From Roseiarcus sp035656495 (lineage in GTDB: Bacteria > Pseudomonadota > Alphaproteobacteria > Rhizobiales > Beijerinckiaceae): a stretch of 64,000 nucleotides of DNA. The notes beneath the pieces were generated by a model that saw only the letters and a list, made by a program, of their open reading frames with translations, was not told where the DNA came from and ran no database searches. Below are positions 8,050-16,650 of this stretch, in pieces (within the stretch, counting starts at the first letter, position 1; each line of letters starts with the position of its first letter). The DNA is taken from positions 16,494-80,493 of the forward strand of contig DASRSL010000273.1 in assembly GCA_035656495.1 (NCBI GenBank), given 5' to 3'. The translations under genes and the position numbers were made by a program.

Positions 8050-9105
8050 ATGCTGGATTCCGGGGTTGGCGCTTTTTCGGTCGACGTCGGCTTGCCCGCG
8101 GCAAGCCTCCGCTATGTCCGCGATAGCGGGCCAGCCATCCGCCGCCGCAGGGCCGGCAAGGGCTTCTTCTATCTCGACGCCAGGGGGAGACGGATAACCG
8201 ATCCGGACGTCCTCAAGCGCATCCGCTCAATCGTCATTCCGCCGGCCTGGACGGATGTCTGGATCTGTCCGGACGCCGAGGGGCACGTCCAGGCGACCGG
8301 GCGCGACGCGAAGGGACGAAAGCAGTACCGCTACCATGCCCACTATCGCGAGGCGCAGGAGGAGGCGAAGTTCGACCATCTGCTCCAGTTCGCCGAGGCG
8401 CTGCCTACAATCCGAGCGACGGTCACGGAACACATGAGCCTGCGCGGCCTGCCGCGCGAAAAAATTCTCGCCACGGTGGTCTATCTGCTCGAGGCTACGC
8501 TCATCCGCGTCGGCAACGAGGAATATGCCAAGGCCAACCAGAGCTATGGCCTCACGACGCTGAAGGGGGAGCACGTCGAGGTCGACGGAACGGAAATCCG
8601 CTTTCAGTTCACCGGGAAAAGCGGCAGGCAATGGTCGCTCGCTGTGCGCGACCGTCGGGTGGCGAAGATCATCCGCACTTGCCAGGAGTTGCCGGGACAG
8701 GACCTCCTGCAATATTTCGACGAGGACAAACAGCTGCGCTCCGTCTCGTCGGGCGACGTCAACGACTATCTGAGGACGATCGCCGGCTACGGCGTCACCG
8801 CCAAGGATTTCCGCACTTGGGCGGGGACGGTCCTGATGACCCGTTTTCTCAAAGAGGCGGGGCCGTTCAACACGCTCAAGCAGGCGAAGCGAAGCCTGCG
8901 TGACGCCATCGGGCGTGTGGCCGCCGCACTCGGCAACACATCCGCCGTCTGCCGCAAGTCCTATATTCACCCGGCGGTGATCAGCGCCCATCTCGACGGC
9001 GCCCTCGTCCGCGAGGGCGTTGTGAAAGCCGGCGCCAGCGCAGGCGCGCGGGCGCGGGCACTACGCGCTGAGGAGGCCGCAGCGCTCGCGCTGCTGTGCG
9101 GGTAG
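8050..9105 (+). CDS. DNA topoisomerase IB (poxvirus-like)
   Basis: A 351-residue type IB topoisomerase, which relaxes supercoils through a 3'-phosphotyrosine. The N-terminal domain has RYVRDSGPAIRRRRAGKGF and IPPAWTDVWICPDAEGHVQA, typical of bacterial TopIB (COG3569). The catalytic domain has REKILATVVYLLEATLIRVG then NEEYAKANQSYGLTTL, the KDFRTWAGT segment, and the active-site tyrosine in VCRKSYIHP. Starts further upstream in the open frame (7732) overlap the aldo/keto reductase promoter region and are rejected. The ATG at 8050 puts MLDSGVGAFSVDVG in front of the conserved part. It lies divergently from the aldo/keto reductase. Confidence 0.93.
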   Translation: MLDSGVGAFSVDVGLPAASLRYVRDSGPAIRRRRAGKGFFYLDARGRRITDPDVLKRIRSIVIPPAWTDVWICPDAEGHVQATGRDAKGRKQYRYHAHYREAQEEAKFDHLLQFAEALPTIRATVTEHMSLRGLPREKILATVVYLLEATLIRVGNEEYAKANQSYGLTTLKGEHVEVDGTEIRFQFTGKSGRQWSLAVRDRRVAKIIRTCQELPGQDLLQYFDEDKQLRSVSSGDVNDYLRTIAGYGVTAKDFRTWAGTVLMTRFLKEAGPFNTLKQAKRSLRDAIGRVAAALGNTSAVCRKSYIHPAVISAHLDGALVREGVVKAGASAGARARALRAEEAAALALLCG

Positions 9106-9240
9106 GGCGCGGCGCATTTGCCGGAATTGGCGACGGCGCTTGTCCCGATCCTACGTCTGCTTTCACGGACCGCGAAAGCGCACATCCGCCTCGCGGCCCG
9201 CGCAAGCTCCAGCTTTGACTGGCCCCGCGCGCGATCCTTC

Positions 9241-10269
9241 CTACGCGCCCTTCCTCCGACGCTGCCGGTACTGGTCGGCGACGACGGCCGCGACGATGAC
9301 GCCGCCCTTGATGATTTCCTGGTAGTGCGCGTCGACGTTGAGGAAAGTGAAGCCCGAGGTCAGAACGCCGAGGATGACCGCGCCGATGACGGTGCCTGTC
9401 ATGCGTCCGACGCCGCCGGACAGCGACGTGCCGCCGATGACGGCGGCGGCGATCGCGTCGAGCTCGAAGCCGACCCCGACGCCGGCCTGGCCGCTGATCG
9501 CGCGCGCGGTGTGGACGATGCCGGAAAGGCCGGACAACAGGCCGGCCATCATGTAGACGAGCACGAGATGGCGCTCGACGTTGATGCCGGACACGCGAGC
9601 GGCGAGCGGATTGGCGCCGATCGCATAGGTGAACTTGCCGTAGCGGGTGTAGCGCAGCGCGATGTGGAAGATGAAGGCGACGGCAAGGAAGATGATGACC
9701 GGCCACCAGCCCGAGCCGATCGCCGCGAAGGAATCCGTGAGATTGCCGATCGGCTGGCCGTTCGTGTACCAGTCGGCGACGCCGCGCGCCGACACCATCA
9801 TGCCGAGCGTGGCGATGAACGGCGGAATTTTCGTGAATGCGATCAGCCAGCCGTTTATGGCGCCGACGATGAGTCCGCAGACGAGGCCGGCCGCGACCGG
9901 GAAGATCGGATTGAGGCCGGTAAGGCTCGGATAGATGGCGTGGGAATAGCCGGCGACCTGCGCCAGGCTCGCGGCGATCATTGCCGTCATGCCGACGACC
10001 GAACCGGACGACAAATCGATGCCGCCCATGATGATGACCTGCGTCACGCCGACGGCGATGATGCCGATCTCGGCCTCCTGCAGGATCATGATTTTCAGGC
10101 GCAGCGGGTTGGCGATGAAACTCTGGCCGACGAAGATCCAGCCCAGCACCTCGAAGAGCAACATCATGCCGATCATGACGCCGAGAATGCTGAGCTCGGG
10201 CGGCAGGCGCCGGCGTCCGGCGAGGGCGGGGTCGCTGGTTGGGGCGACGGTCGAAATGTCGGTGGCCAC
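9241..10269 (-). CDS. Sugar ABC transporter permease (RbsC-like), inositol/rhizopine-type system
   Basis: A 342-residue inner-membrane permease of the BPD_transp_2 family with about 8-10 hydrophobic segments. Signature regions are IGIIAVGVTQVIIMGGIDLS SGSVVGMTA, KIPPFIATLGMM, RYTRYGKFTYAIGANPLAAR VSGINVERH, and the coupling/late segment AAAVIGGTSLSGGVGRMTGT. It is the third gene of the cassette binding protein-ATPase-permease, 33 bp after the ATPase stop. The gene is inferred to import the substrate captured by the protein encoded at 11991-12920. Confidence 0.93.
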   Translation of the reverse strand: MATDISTVAPTSDPALAGRRRLPPELSILGVMIGMMLLFEVLGWIFVGQSFIANPLRLKIMILQEAEIGIIAVGVTQVIIMGGIDLSSGSVVGMTAMIAASLAQVAGYSHAIYPSLTGLNPIFPVAAGLVCGLIVGAINGWLIAFTKIPPFIATLGMMVSARGVADWYTNGQPIGNLTDSFAAIGSGWWPVIIFLAVAFIFHIALRYTRYGKFTYAIGANPLAARVSGINVERHLVLVYMMAGLLSGLSGIVHTARAISGQAGVGVGFELDAIAAAVIGGTSLSGGVGRMTGTVIGAVILGVLTSGFTFLNVDAHYQEIIKGGVIVAAVVADQYRQRRRKGA

Positions 10270-10302
10270 GGGGTGCGCCTCCTCGAGCGTTCGGCCGCGC
10301 CG

Positions 10303-11847
10303 CTATTGCGACGCGAGCTCCATGATTTTGACCTGAGTTGCGTCCTTGCGATCGACGATGCCAGTCATGCGTCCCTCGTGCATGACCAGAACGCGGTCGC
10401 TCATGCCCAGCACTTCCGGCATTTCAGACGAGATCATCATGACCGCGACGCCCTGTCCGGCGAGCTCGGTGATGAGCTTGTGGATCTCCGCTTTGGCGCC
10501 GACGTCGATGCCGCGGGTCGGCTCGTCGAGGATGAGGATTCTCGGCCTGGTCATCAGCCACCGGGCGATCAGGACCTTCTGCTGATTGCCGCCGGAGAGG
10601 TTGAGCACCGGCTCCTCGAGGTCCGGCGTGCGCACCCTCAGGCGTTGCCTCTGCTGCTGGCAAAGCGCCTCGATCTCGCGCTCCTTGACGAAGCCCGCGC
10701 GCGCAAAGCCGTGGCGAAGCAGCGCGATCTGCATGTTGGCCATGATGTCGAGCAGGAGGAAGCAGCCGCTCTCCTTGCGGTCCTCGGTCAGGAACGCCAT
10801 GCCGGCGTCCATCGCCATGCCGGGGTTCTTGATTGCGATCTCCTTGCCTTCGATCGCGATCGTACCGGAGGTTGCGGGGGTGACGCCGAACAACGTTTCG
10901 GCGACGTTGCTGCGCCCCGAGCCGACGAGACCGGCAAAGCCGAGAATCTCGCCCTTGCGCAGGTCGAAGGAGACGTCGCGGAAGCGGCCCTCGAGCGTGA
11001 GGCCGCGCACAGACAGCGCGACGTCGCCGATCGGAACCGTCTCTTTGGGGAACATCTGGGTGATTTCACGCCCGACCATCAGCCGGATGATGTCGTCGCG
11101 CGTCACTTCCGAGGCGGCGTGCTCGCCTACGAAACGGCCGTCGCGGAACACCGACACTTCGTCGGCGATCTCGAACAGCTCGTTCATTTTATGGGTGATG
11201 TAGACGATGCCCTTCTCCCTGGCTTTCAGGGTCCGGATGATCCTGAACAGGTGTTCGACCTCGCGGTCTGTCAGGGCCGAGGTCGGCTCGTCCATGATGA
11301 GAATGTCGGAATCGTAGCTGACGGCCTTGGCGATCTCGACCATTTGCCGGTTGGCGACGGAAAGATCGCGCACCTCGGCTTCGGGATCGATCGGAATCTC
11401 GAGCTGCTCGAACAGGTCCTTGGTGCGCCGGCGCATCTCGTCATGGCGCACGAAGCCGAAGCCGTTCAGGGGCTCGCGGCGGATCCAGATGTTCTCGGCG
11501 ACCGTCATATAATTCATCAGGTTCAGCTCCTGATGGATCATGGCGATGCCGTAGCGCAGCGCGTCGAGCGGCGAGGTTAGCTTGATCTCCTGGCCCTTCA
11601 GTTTGAACGAGCCGGAATCGGGGGTGTAGACGCCCGCGATGATCTTCATCAGCGTCGACTTGCCCGCGCCGTTTTCTCCCATCAGGGCGTGGACGTGGCC
11701 GCGCTTCAGCCGGAACGACACGTCGTCGAGCGCCAGCACGCCTGGGAAGGCTTTGCGGACGCCCGCGACCTCGAGCAGGTATTCGGCCCCGGGCACGGCG
11801 CCGCTCTGCCGGATGATCTCGGCGGTCGAAGGACTGATGGTCGCCAT
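10303..11847 (-). CDS. Sugar ABC transporter ATP-binding protein (RbsA-like), inositol/rhizopine-type system
   Basis: A 514-residue duplicated ATPase. The first domain has GENGAGKSTLMKIIAGVYTP, signature LSVANRQMVEIAKA and DILIMDEPTSALTDREVEHL. The second has LSGGNQQKVLIARWL and ILILDEPTRGIDVGAKAEI. The ATG at 11847 (MATISPSTAEIIRQ) is preferred to one at 11916, whose extension is arginine-rich and would consume the upstream hairpins. It is paralogous to the ATPase at 1-1497 but clearly diverged. Expected to energise the permease at 9241-10269. Confidence 0.93.
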   Translation of the reverse strand: MATISPSTAEIIRQSGAVPGAEYLLEVAGVRKAFPGVLALDDVSFRLKRGHVHALMGENGAGKSTLMKIIAGVYTPDSGSFKLKGQEIKLTSPLDALRYGIAMIHQELNLMNYMTVAENIWIRREPLNGFGFVRHDEMRRRTKDLFEQLEIPIDPEAEVRDLSVANRQMVEIAKAVSYDSDILIMDEPTSALTDREVEHLFRIIRTLKAREKGIVYITHKMNELFEIADEVSVFRDGRFVGEHAASEVTRDDIIRLMVGREITQMFPKETVPIGDVALSVRGLTLEGRFRDVSFDLRKGEILGFAGLVGSGRSNVAETLFGVTPATSGTIAIEGKEIAIKNPGMAMDAGMAFLTEDRKESGCFLLLDIMANMQIALLRHGFARAGFVKEREIEALCQQQRQRLRVRTPDLEEPVLNLSGGNQQKVLIARWLMTRPRILILDEPTRGIDVGAKAEIHKLITELAGQGVAVMMISSEMPEVLGMSDRVLVMHEGRMTGIVDRKDATQVKIMELASQ

Positions 11848-11895
11848 GGCGCTTCGTCCCCATGTTATTCGGCGCCGCCCGTATGGGCTTGCGCC

Positions 11896-11950
11896 GTTGG
11901 CGCCAAATGGCGCCAACGAAGGCCGGAGGCGATAAAAACGCTCGCCTCCG
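11896..11950 (-). promoter_or_regulatory. Two intercistronic stem-loops between binding-protein and ATPase genes
   Basis: Two perfect hairpins lie in the 143-bp gap of the cassette: GTTGGCGCCA-TTT-GGCGCCAAC (22 nt, 11896-11917) and CGGAGGCGA with a 9-nt U-rich loop and TCGCCTCCG (11924-11950). Neither is followed by a T-run, so they are not classic terminators. Such structures after binding-protein genes commonly protect the upstream message or reduce downstream expression, giving excess receptor over membrane components. That role is inferred. Confidence 0.6.
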
Positions 11951-11990
11951 GCGCCGCTTTCGCGGGGCGGCCGGTTCGCGTGCGAGCCGC

Positions 11991-12920
11991 TCAGTTCTTC
12001 TTCATGAACTTGTCCATATTGTCCGGGGTCACGAGCTGGAAGGGGATGTAGACCTTCTTCTCGACCGACTTGCCGCCGGCGAGCGCGAGCGCCGCGTCCA
12101 CCGCGCCCTTGCCCTGGCCGGCGGCGTCCTGGAACACGGTCACTTTCAGGTCGCCCCCTTTCATCGACGCCAGCGCATCCTGCGTCGCGTCGACTCCGCC
12201 GACAACCGCCTTCTTGGTGTCGATTCCGGCGGCCTTCATCGCCTGCAAGGCGCCGACCGCCATCTCGTCGTTATTGGAGACGACGGCGTCGAACTTGAGG
12301 CCCTTCGACAGCCAGTTGGTCATCAGGTTCTGGGCCTGAGTGCGGTCCCAGTTGGCGGTCTGCTCGGCGATGATCTTCATGCCCTTGCAGTCGGGAGTGG
12401 CGATGACGTCGTGGATGTCCTTGGTGCGCTGCACGGCCGCCTGATTGGACAGCTGTCCCTCGATGACAAGAATGTTGCCCTTGCCGCCGAGAAGCTTGCA
12501 GACCTGCTTGGTCTCGAGCGTGCCGGACTCGGCCTCGTTCGAGGCGACGAAAGCGGCTTTCGGCCCGAGCTTGTCGACGTCGGTCGGCTCGCGGTTCACG
12601 TAGATGAGCGGCACGCCGGCGTCGGCGGCGGCCCTGGTGATGGCTGCGGTTGCCGAGGTGTCGACCGGGTTGACGATGATCGCGTCGACTCCGTTTGCGA
12701 TGAAGTTCTGCACCTGGCTCAGCTGCTTCGAGACATCGTCCTTGGCGTCTTCGATCTGAAGCGACACGCCGGGCAGCGTCTTGGCGTAGTCGGCCATGCC
12801 GTTGCGCAGTACGGTGAGGAAGTTGTCGTCGAACTTGTCGATCGACACGCCGATCTTCGCGGCGAAGGCGGGGCTCGAGAGCACGGTGGCGGCGGCGAGC
12901 GCAATGAGCATGCGTTTCAT
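11991..12920 (-). CDS. Periplasmic inositol/rhizopine-type substrate-binding protein
   Basis: A 309-residue Peripla_BP_4 receptor with signal peptide MKRMLIALAAATVLSSPAFA. The mature N-terminus AKIGVSIDKFDDNFLTVLRN GM, the NPVDTSATAAITRAA segment, PLIYVNREP, VVSNNDEMAVGALQAM and the C-terminal VFQDAAGQGKGAVDAALALA with KKVYIPFQLVTPDNM are features I associate with the IbpA/MocB group, receptors for myo-inositol and rhizopine in Alphaproteobacteria. This is a judgement from motif memory; ribose or other sugars cannot be excluded. It is the first gene of the importer cassette and has operator-like repeats 59-136 bp upstream. Confidence 0.88.
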   Translation of the reverse strand: MKRMLIALAAATVLSSPAFAAKIGVSIDKFDDNFLTVLRNGMADYAKTLPGVSLQIEDAKDDVSKQLSQVQNFIANGVDAIIVNPVDTSATAAITRAAADAGVPLIYVNREPTDVDKLGPKAAFVASNEAESGTLETKQVCKLLGGKGNILVIEGQLSNQAAVQRTKDIHDVIATPDCKGMKIIAEQTANWDRTQAQNLMTNWLSKGLKFDAVVSNNDEMAVGALQAMKAAGIDTKKAVVGGVDATQDALASMKGGDLKVTVFQDAAGQGKGAVDAALALAGGKSVEKKVYIPFQLVTPDNMDKFMKKN

Positions 12921-12978
12921 GACGGCTTCCTCCCTCGGCGCGGACGGCGCCGTTTGGTTTCGCGTGGGCCCGGTTGAC

Positions 12979-13056
12979 GGAATGATCGGTCAGCGGCGGG
13001 CGACGGTATTGTGTAACAAACGTTCCAAAAATAATCAAGAGCGGAATAATCGTTCC
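12979..13056 (-). promoter_or_regulatory. Candidate promoter with three operator-like repeats upstream of the binding-protein gene
   Basis: On the plus strand GTAACAAACGTTCC (13013-13026) and GGAATAATCGTTCC (13043-13056) start exactly 30 bp apart and share A-A--AA-CGTTCC. A weaker third copy, GGAATGATCGGTCA, lies at 12979-12992. The second is a near-palindrome with GGAA/TTCC arms. On the minus strand TTGATT, a 17-nt spacer and TACACA form a plausible sigma-70 promoter with the 13013 repeat between the hexamers. The phasing (three helical turns) suggests cooperative binding by the LacI-family protein encoded at 13160-14203. This is inferred and has not been shown. Confidence 0.5.
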
Positions 13057-13159
13057 AAAAAGAATTTCGATATATAACACGCTAATTATGTATAATGTGC
13101 GCGCAGGAAAGCCTGAATCACCTCAGGACGGCTGCCGGTCAAGGACGCGTCAGTCGACC

Positions 13160-14203
13160 CTAGATGTTGGTTGGAAGATAGAGCTCGAACGGGACGAAAA
13201 TGGGACTTTGGAGGGCCTCCTGCGGCCGCGCGAGGGCCGAGGACATCGCCGACAGCGCGCGCTCCGCGAGGAGCGCAGTCGGGGTCGAGATGACGGCGGT
13301 CAGCACGCCATCGATGAGGGCGGCGCGCGCCTCGGCGGTCAATTCATTGCAAACGATCGCGAGCTGCCCGGGCGCGGCCTCGTCGCGCACGGCTGCGATC
13401 ACGCCCTCCTTCCCGCCGCCGCAGATGTAGAGACCGACGAGATCAGGGTGGGTGGCGATCATGTTCTGCGTGGCGACATAGGCGATGCGCGGATCCTCGA
13501 GATTGATCAGCGGCTCGAGCGGCGTGAATCCCGGAGCGTTCTCGCGCAGGTAGGCGCGGAAGGAGATCTCGGCGATCTCCTGGCAGAGAAAGCGATGGCT
13601 GCCGACGATGATCCCAACCTTGCCCGGACGCTTCGCCGCCTTCGTGACGATCCAGGCCGCGGTGCGGCCCTCCTTGCGGTTGTCGCGGCCGATATAGGGC
13701 GCGGCGGCCTCCGCCCCGAGCTCGGTGAGGATCGCAAAAGTCGGCACGCCGCGCGCTCTTAACCTTGCGATGGCGTCGCTGACTCGCGGATGATCGACCG
13801 AGACGGCCGCAACCACATGCGCGGCGTCGCCCAGGCGCAGCAGCCTATCGGCGACGACCGGGGCCGAAAGGTCGGGCGCAAAATCGATGATCGGTTTGCC
13901 CCTAACGTGCGCAAGGCTTCGTGTCGCGGCAGCGAGGTCGGCGCCGAACTGGGTATAAAAGGCGTCGGCTCGCTGAAGCAGGAAGGCAAAGGTTCGCTCC
14001 GGAGCATCGGGTCGCAGCCTCCTCTTGAGGAGCGACGCCGCATGGAAGCCGATCGCCTCGGCGGCGGCGAGCACACGCTCGGCGGTCGGCTCGCGCACGC
14101 GATCGCGCGCATTCAGCACGCGATCGACGGTCGCAACGCTCACATTCGCGGCGCGTGCGAGATCGGCGATGGTAGGGCGGCGGCTCAGGGGCCCTTCCCG
14201 CAA
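13160..14203 (-). CDS. LacI-family transcriptional regulator of the sugar/cyclitol island
   Basis: A 347-residue repressor-type regulator. The N-terminal HTH is RRPTIADLARAANVSVATVD RVLNARDRVREPTAERV, with the typical hinge-region AAEAIGFHAA. A periplasmic-binding-protein-like effector domain follows (RTFAFLLQRADAFYTQFGAD, VVAAVSVDHPRVSDAIARL, GRDNRKEGRTAAWIV, LYICGGGKEGVIAAV). DRVLN instead of SRVLN in the recognition helix is typical of the sugar-utilisation subgroup. It is placed between the importer (upstream genes on the same strand start 240 bp away) and the divergent MocD-like gene, so it probably controls both by binding the island's substrate. Confidence 0.9.
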   Translation of the reverse strand: MREGPLSRRPTIADLARAANVSVATVDRVLNARDRVREPTAERVLAAAEAIGFHAASLLKRRLRPDAPERTFAFLLQRADAFYTQFGADLAAATRSLAHVRGKPIIDFAPDLSAPVVADRLLRLGDAAHVVAAVSVDHPRVSDAIARLRARGVPTFAILTELGAEAAAPYIGRDNRKEGRTAAWIVTKAAKRPGKVGIIVGSHRFLCQEIAEISFRAYLRENAPGFTPLEPLINLEDPRIAYVATQNMIATHPDLVGLYICGGGKEGVIAAVRDEAAPGQLAIVCNELTAEARAALIDGVLTAVISTPTALLAERALSAMSSALARPQEALQSPIFVPFELYLPTNI

Positions 14204-14347
14204 TTTGAAAGGATCACGTCATTTGGAAGCGGGCATAGTGATAGACTTTGAGAGAAAATGAAAGGGAGACATTTGAGTCGCAGCGCTATTGTCATAAGCT
14301 TGTCTCTGGACGGCAGGGCGCTCCAGCCGTTGCGAGGAGGGTGCGAA

Positions 14348-15424
14348 ATGTCCGCGGAGGCCGCACGCGACTATAGTTTGGTAGGGCTTGAGGCTCGGAG
14401 GTCAGTCGCCGCTGGCCTTGCCTCCGCCAGGTGGTACACGCCGCCGATAACGCGCGCCGAGCTCAAGGAGCTCATGCGACGCAAGGATGCTCCGGCGATC
14501 CGCGACACTCTGACTTGGTTTGCCGCCCTCATCGTCTCCGGGGCCTTAGGCTACTATTTCTGGGGCAGCTGGGCCGCGGTCCCATTCTTCCTCGTCTACG
14601 GCGTGCTTTACGGCTCGGCCTCCGACAGCCGCTGGCACGAGTGCGGGCACCGCACCGCGTTCAAGACGCAATGGATGAACGACGCCGTCTACCAGATCGC
14701 CTGTTTCTTGATCATGCGCGAGCCGGAAATCTGGCGCTGGAGTCATACGCGTCACCACACCGACACGGTCATCGTCGGACGCGATCCGGAGATCATCACG
14801 CCGCGTCCGCCGGACGTCGTATCGCTCCTCCTCAACATCCTCTCGCTCAAGAACGCGGCGATCTTCTTCATGAAGCTCTTCAACCACGCGTCCGGGCGCC
14901 TGAACGACGAAGAGGCGACGTTTGTGCCCGAGAGCGAACGACCGAAAGTCTATCGGACCGCGCGGGTCTATCTCGCGATCTACGCGCTCGTCGTCGTCGC
15001 CTGCGTCTATTTCCGCTCGATCCTGCCGGCGATGTATATCGGGCTGCCGTCGCTCTACGGCAGTTGGCTTCAGCTCTATTTCGGGGTCACCCAGCATCTC
15101 GGGCTCGCCGAGGACGTGCTCGACCATCGCCTCAACTCCCGCACCATCTACATGAACCCGATCTTCCGGTTCCTGTACTGGAACATGAACTACCATGTGG
15201 AGCACCACCTGTTCCCGCTGGTCCCGTATCACGCGCTTCCCAAGCTGCACGAGGCGATCAAGCCGGATTGTCCGCCGCCCTATCCGAGCACCATCGCCGC
15301 CTATCGCGAGATAATCCCGACGCTGTGGCGCCAGCTGAAGGAGCCGGCCTATTACGCGCGACGCGAGTTGCCGCCCTCCGCGCGGTCCGCGCCACCACGC
15401 AACGCTATGGCCGCGCGGACTTGA
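14348..15424 (+). CDS. Membrane di-iron oxygenase/fatty acid desaturase family, MocD-like
   Basis: A 358-residue integral membrane protein of the FA_desaturase family. Start ATG 14348 has GAGGAGG upstream. The three histidine boxes that bind the di-iron site are visible: HECGH (as RWHECGHRTAF), SHTRHHTD, and HVEHH (as MNYHVEHHLFPL), plus WGSWAAVPFFLVYGVLYG and other hydrophobic segments. The very next gene encodes a MocE-type Rieske ferredoxin, and this pair is characteristic of MocD/MocE of the rhizopine catabolic locus, where the oxygenase is thought to demethylate 3-O-methyl-scyllo-inosamine. Fatty-acyl substrates remain possible. No ferredoxin reductase (MocF-like) gene is in the window. 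Confidence 0.88.
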   Translation: MSAEAARDYSLVGLEARRSVAAGLASARWYTPPITRAELKELMRRKDAPAIRDTLTWFAALIVSGALGYYFWGSWAAVPFFLVYGVLYGSASDSRWHECGHRTAFKTQWMNDAVYQIACFLIMREPEIWRWSHTRHHTDTVIVGRDPEIITPRPPDVVSLLLNILSLKNAAIFFMKLFNHASGRLNDEEATFVPESERPKVYRTARVYLAIYALVVVACVYFRSILPAMYIGLPSLYGSWLQLYFGVTQHLGLAEDVLDHRLNSRTIYMNPIFRFLYWNMNYHVEHHLFPLVPYHALPKLHEAIKPDCPPPYPSTIAAYREIIPTLWRQLKEPAYYARRELPPSARSAPPRNAMAART

Positions 15425-15452
15425 CGCGCAGTAGTGAATGAGGACTTGACGG

Positions 15453-15770
15453 ATGAACGAAACCTGGATCGACGCCGGCGCAGCGGACTCGATTCCGCCC
15501 GAGGACGTCAAGCCCTTCGACCATGACGGCAGATATTACGCGCTCTATCGGACTGCGGACGACCGGTATTTCGCCACCGACGGCCTGTGCACGCACGAAT
15601 ATGCGGAACTTGCCGACGGGTTCGTGCAGGGCACGATCATCGAATGCCCCCTCCACAACGGCCGCTTCGACTTTGTGACCGGCGAAGCCAAGGGGGCGCC
15701 CGCCTGCGTCAATCTCGTCACCTATCCGGTCAAGGTCGAGGACGGACGCATTCTGCTGAACATCAGCTGA
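15453..15770 (+). CDS. Rieske-type [2Fe-2S] ferredoxin, MocE-like
   Basis: A 105-residue Rieske ferredoxin that should pass electrons to the membrane oxygenase encoded 28 bp upstream. Cluster ligands are in LCTHEYAEL (C-T-H) and ECPLHNGRFDF (C-P-L-H), with the usual 17-residue-class spacing and the following GRFD-VTGEAKGAPA loop. No transmembrane or signal segment is present, so it is a soluble ferredoxin; it is not a dioxygenase alpha subunit. Length and layout match the MocE/NirD-like single-domain group. Co-transcription with the MocD-like gene is very likely. Confidence 0.92.
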   Translation: MNETWIDAGAADSIPPEDVKPFDHDGRYYALYRTADDRYFATDGLCTHEYAELADGFVQGTIIECPLHNGRFDFVTGEAKGAPACVNLVTYPVKVEDGRILLNIS

Positions 15771-15874
15771 AGGGAAACCAACTGCCAACTGCGTTCGTTC
15801 CGCCCCTCTGGCGCGGAGCATCGCTCGTTGCTATGGGCGACGGCGAAAAGCGATTGAGGAGGGAGGAGCGAGCG

Positions 15875-16636
15875 ATGAGGATTTCCGGGGCGGCGGCGAT
15901 CGTCACGGGGGGAGGCTCCGGGCTCGGCCGAGCGACGGCGGGGGCGCTGGCCGCCAGAGGGGCGCGGGTGACGGTCTTCGACCTCAATCCGGCCGCAGCC
16001 GAAGAAGCGGCGAAGGCGATTGGCGGCCTCGCCGTGGTGTGCGATGTCGGCGACGACGCTTCGGCCACCGCCGCGGTCGCCAAGGCGGAAGAAGCGCAGG
16101 GGCCGGCGCGCATCCTCGTCAACTGCGCGGGGATCGGCACGCCGACCCGGGTCGTCAGCCGGGAGGGCGAGCCCGCGCCGCTCGCCGATTTCGAGAAGGT
16201 GATCCGGGTCAATCTCGTCGGTACTTTCAACATGATTCGACTCGCCGCGGCTTCGATGGGCAAGCTCGAGCCAGCGGATGGCGAGCGCGGGGTCATCGTC
16301 TCGACCGCTTCGGTCGCCGCCTATGAAGGCCAAATCGGCCAAGCCGCCTATTCCGCTTCGAAGGGCGGCGTCGTTTCGATGACGCTGCCCATCGCGCGCG
16401 AGCTCGCCCGGATCGCGGTGCGGGTGAATGCGATTGCGCCCGGCATTTTCATGACGCCGATGCTCGCCGGACTGCGGCAGGATGTGCAGGACTCGCTGGG
16501 CGCCTCCGTGCCATTCCCCGCCCGCCTCGGCGCGCCAGCCGAATATGCAGCGCTCGCGGTCCACATCGTCGAGAACGGCTACATCAACGGCGAGACGATC
16601 CGCATCGACGGCGCACTGCGCATGGCGCCGCGATAG
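15875..16636 (+). CDS. Short-chain dehydrogenase/reductase (HSD10/3-hydroxyacyl-CoA dehydrogenase type 2-like)
   Basis: A 253-residue SDR. The start at 15875 follows GGAGGGAGGAG at a suitable distance; earlier in-frame codons overlap the ferredoxin gene. Cofactor motif TGGGSGLGRATAG, NAG motif NCAGIG, and the catalytic Tyr/Lys in YSASKGGVVSMTLPIARELA are present. The sequence SREGEPAPLADFEKVIRVNL VGTFN and PFPARLGAPAEYA places it near the HSD17B10 group, which acts on short hydroxyacyl-CoAs but also on steroids and alcohols. Its place after the MocD/MocE pair suggests it oxidises an alcohol released in that pathway. Exact substrate is unknown. Confidence 0.88.
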   Translation: MRISGAAAIVTGGGSGLGRATAGALAARGARVTVFDLNPAAAEEAAKAIGGLAVVCDVGDDASATAAVAKAEEAQGPARILVNCAGIGTPTRVVSREGEPAPLADFEKVIRVNLVGTFNMIRLAAASMGKLEPADGERGVIVSTASVAAYEGQIGQAAYSASKGGVVSMTLPIARELARIAVRVNAIAPGIFMTPMLAGLRQDVQDSLGASVPFPARLGAPAEYAALAVHIVENGYINGETIRIDGALRMAPR

Positions 16637-16650
16637 GGCAGGGAAGAACG

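Noticed and set aside
9118..11580. An 820-codon plus-strand open frame
   Set aside because: It is antisense to the importer permease and ATPase genes; composition is a typical complementary-frame artefact.
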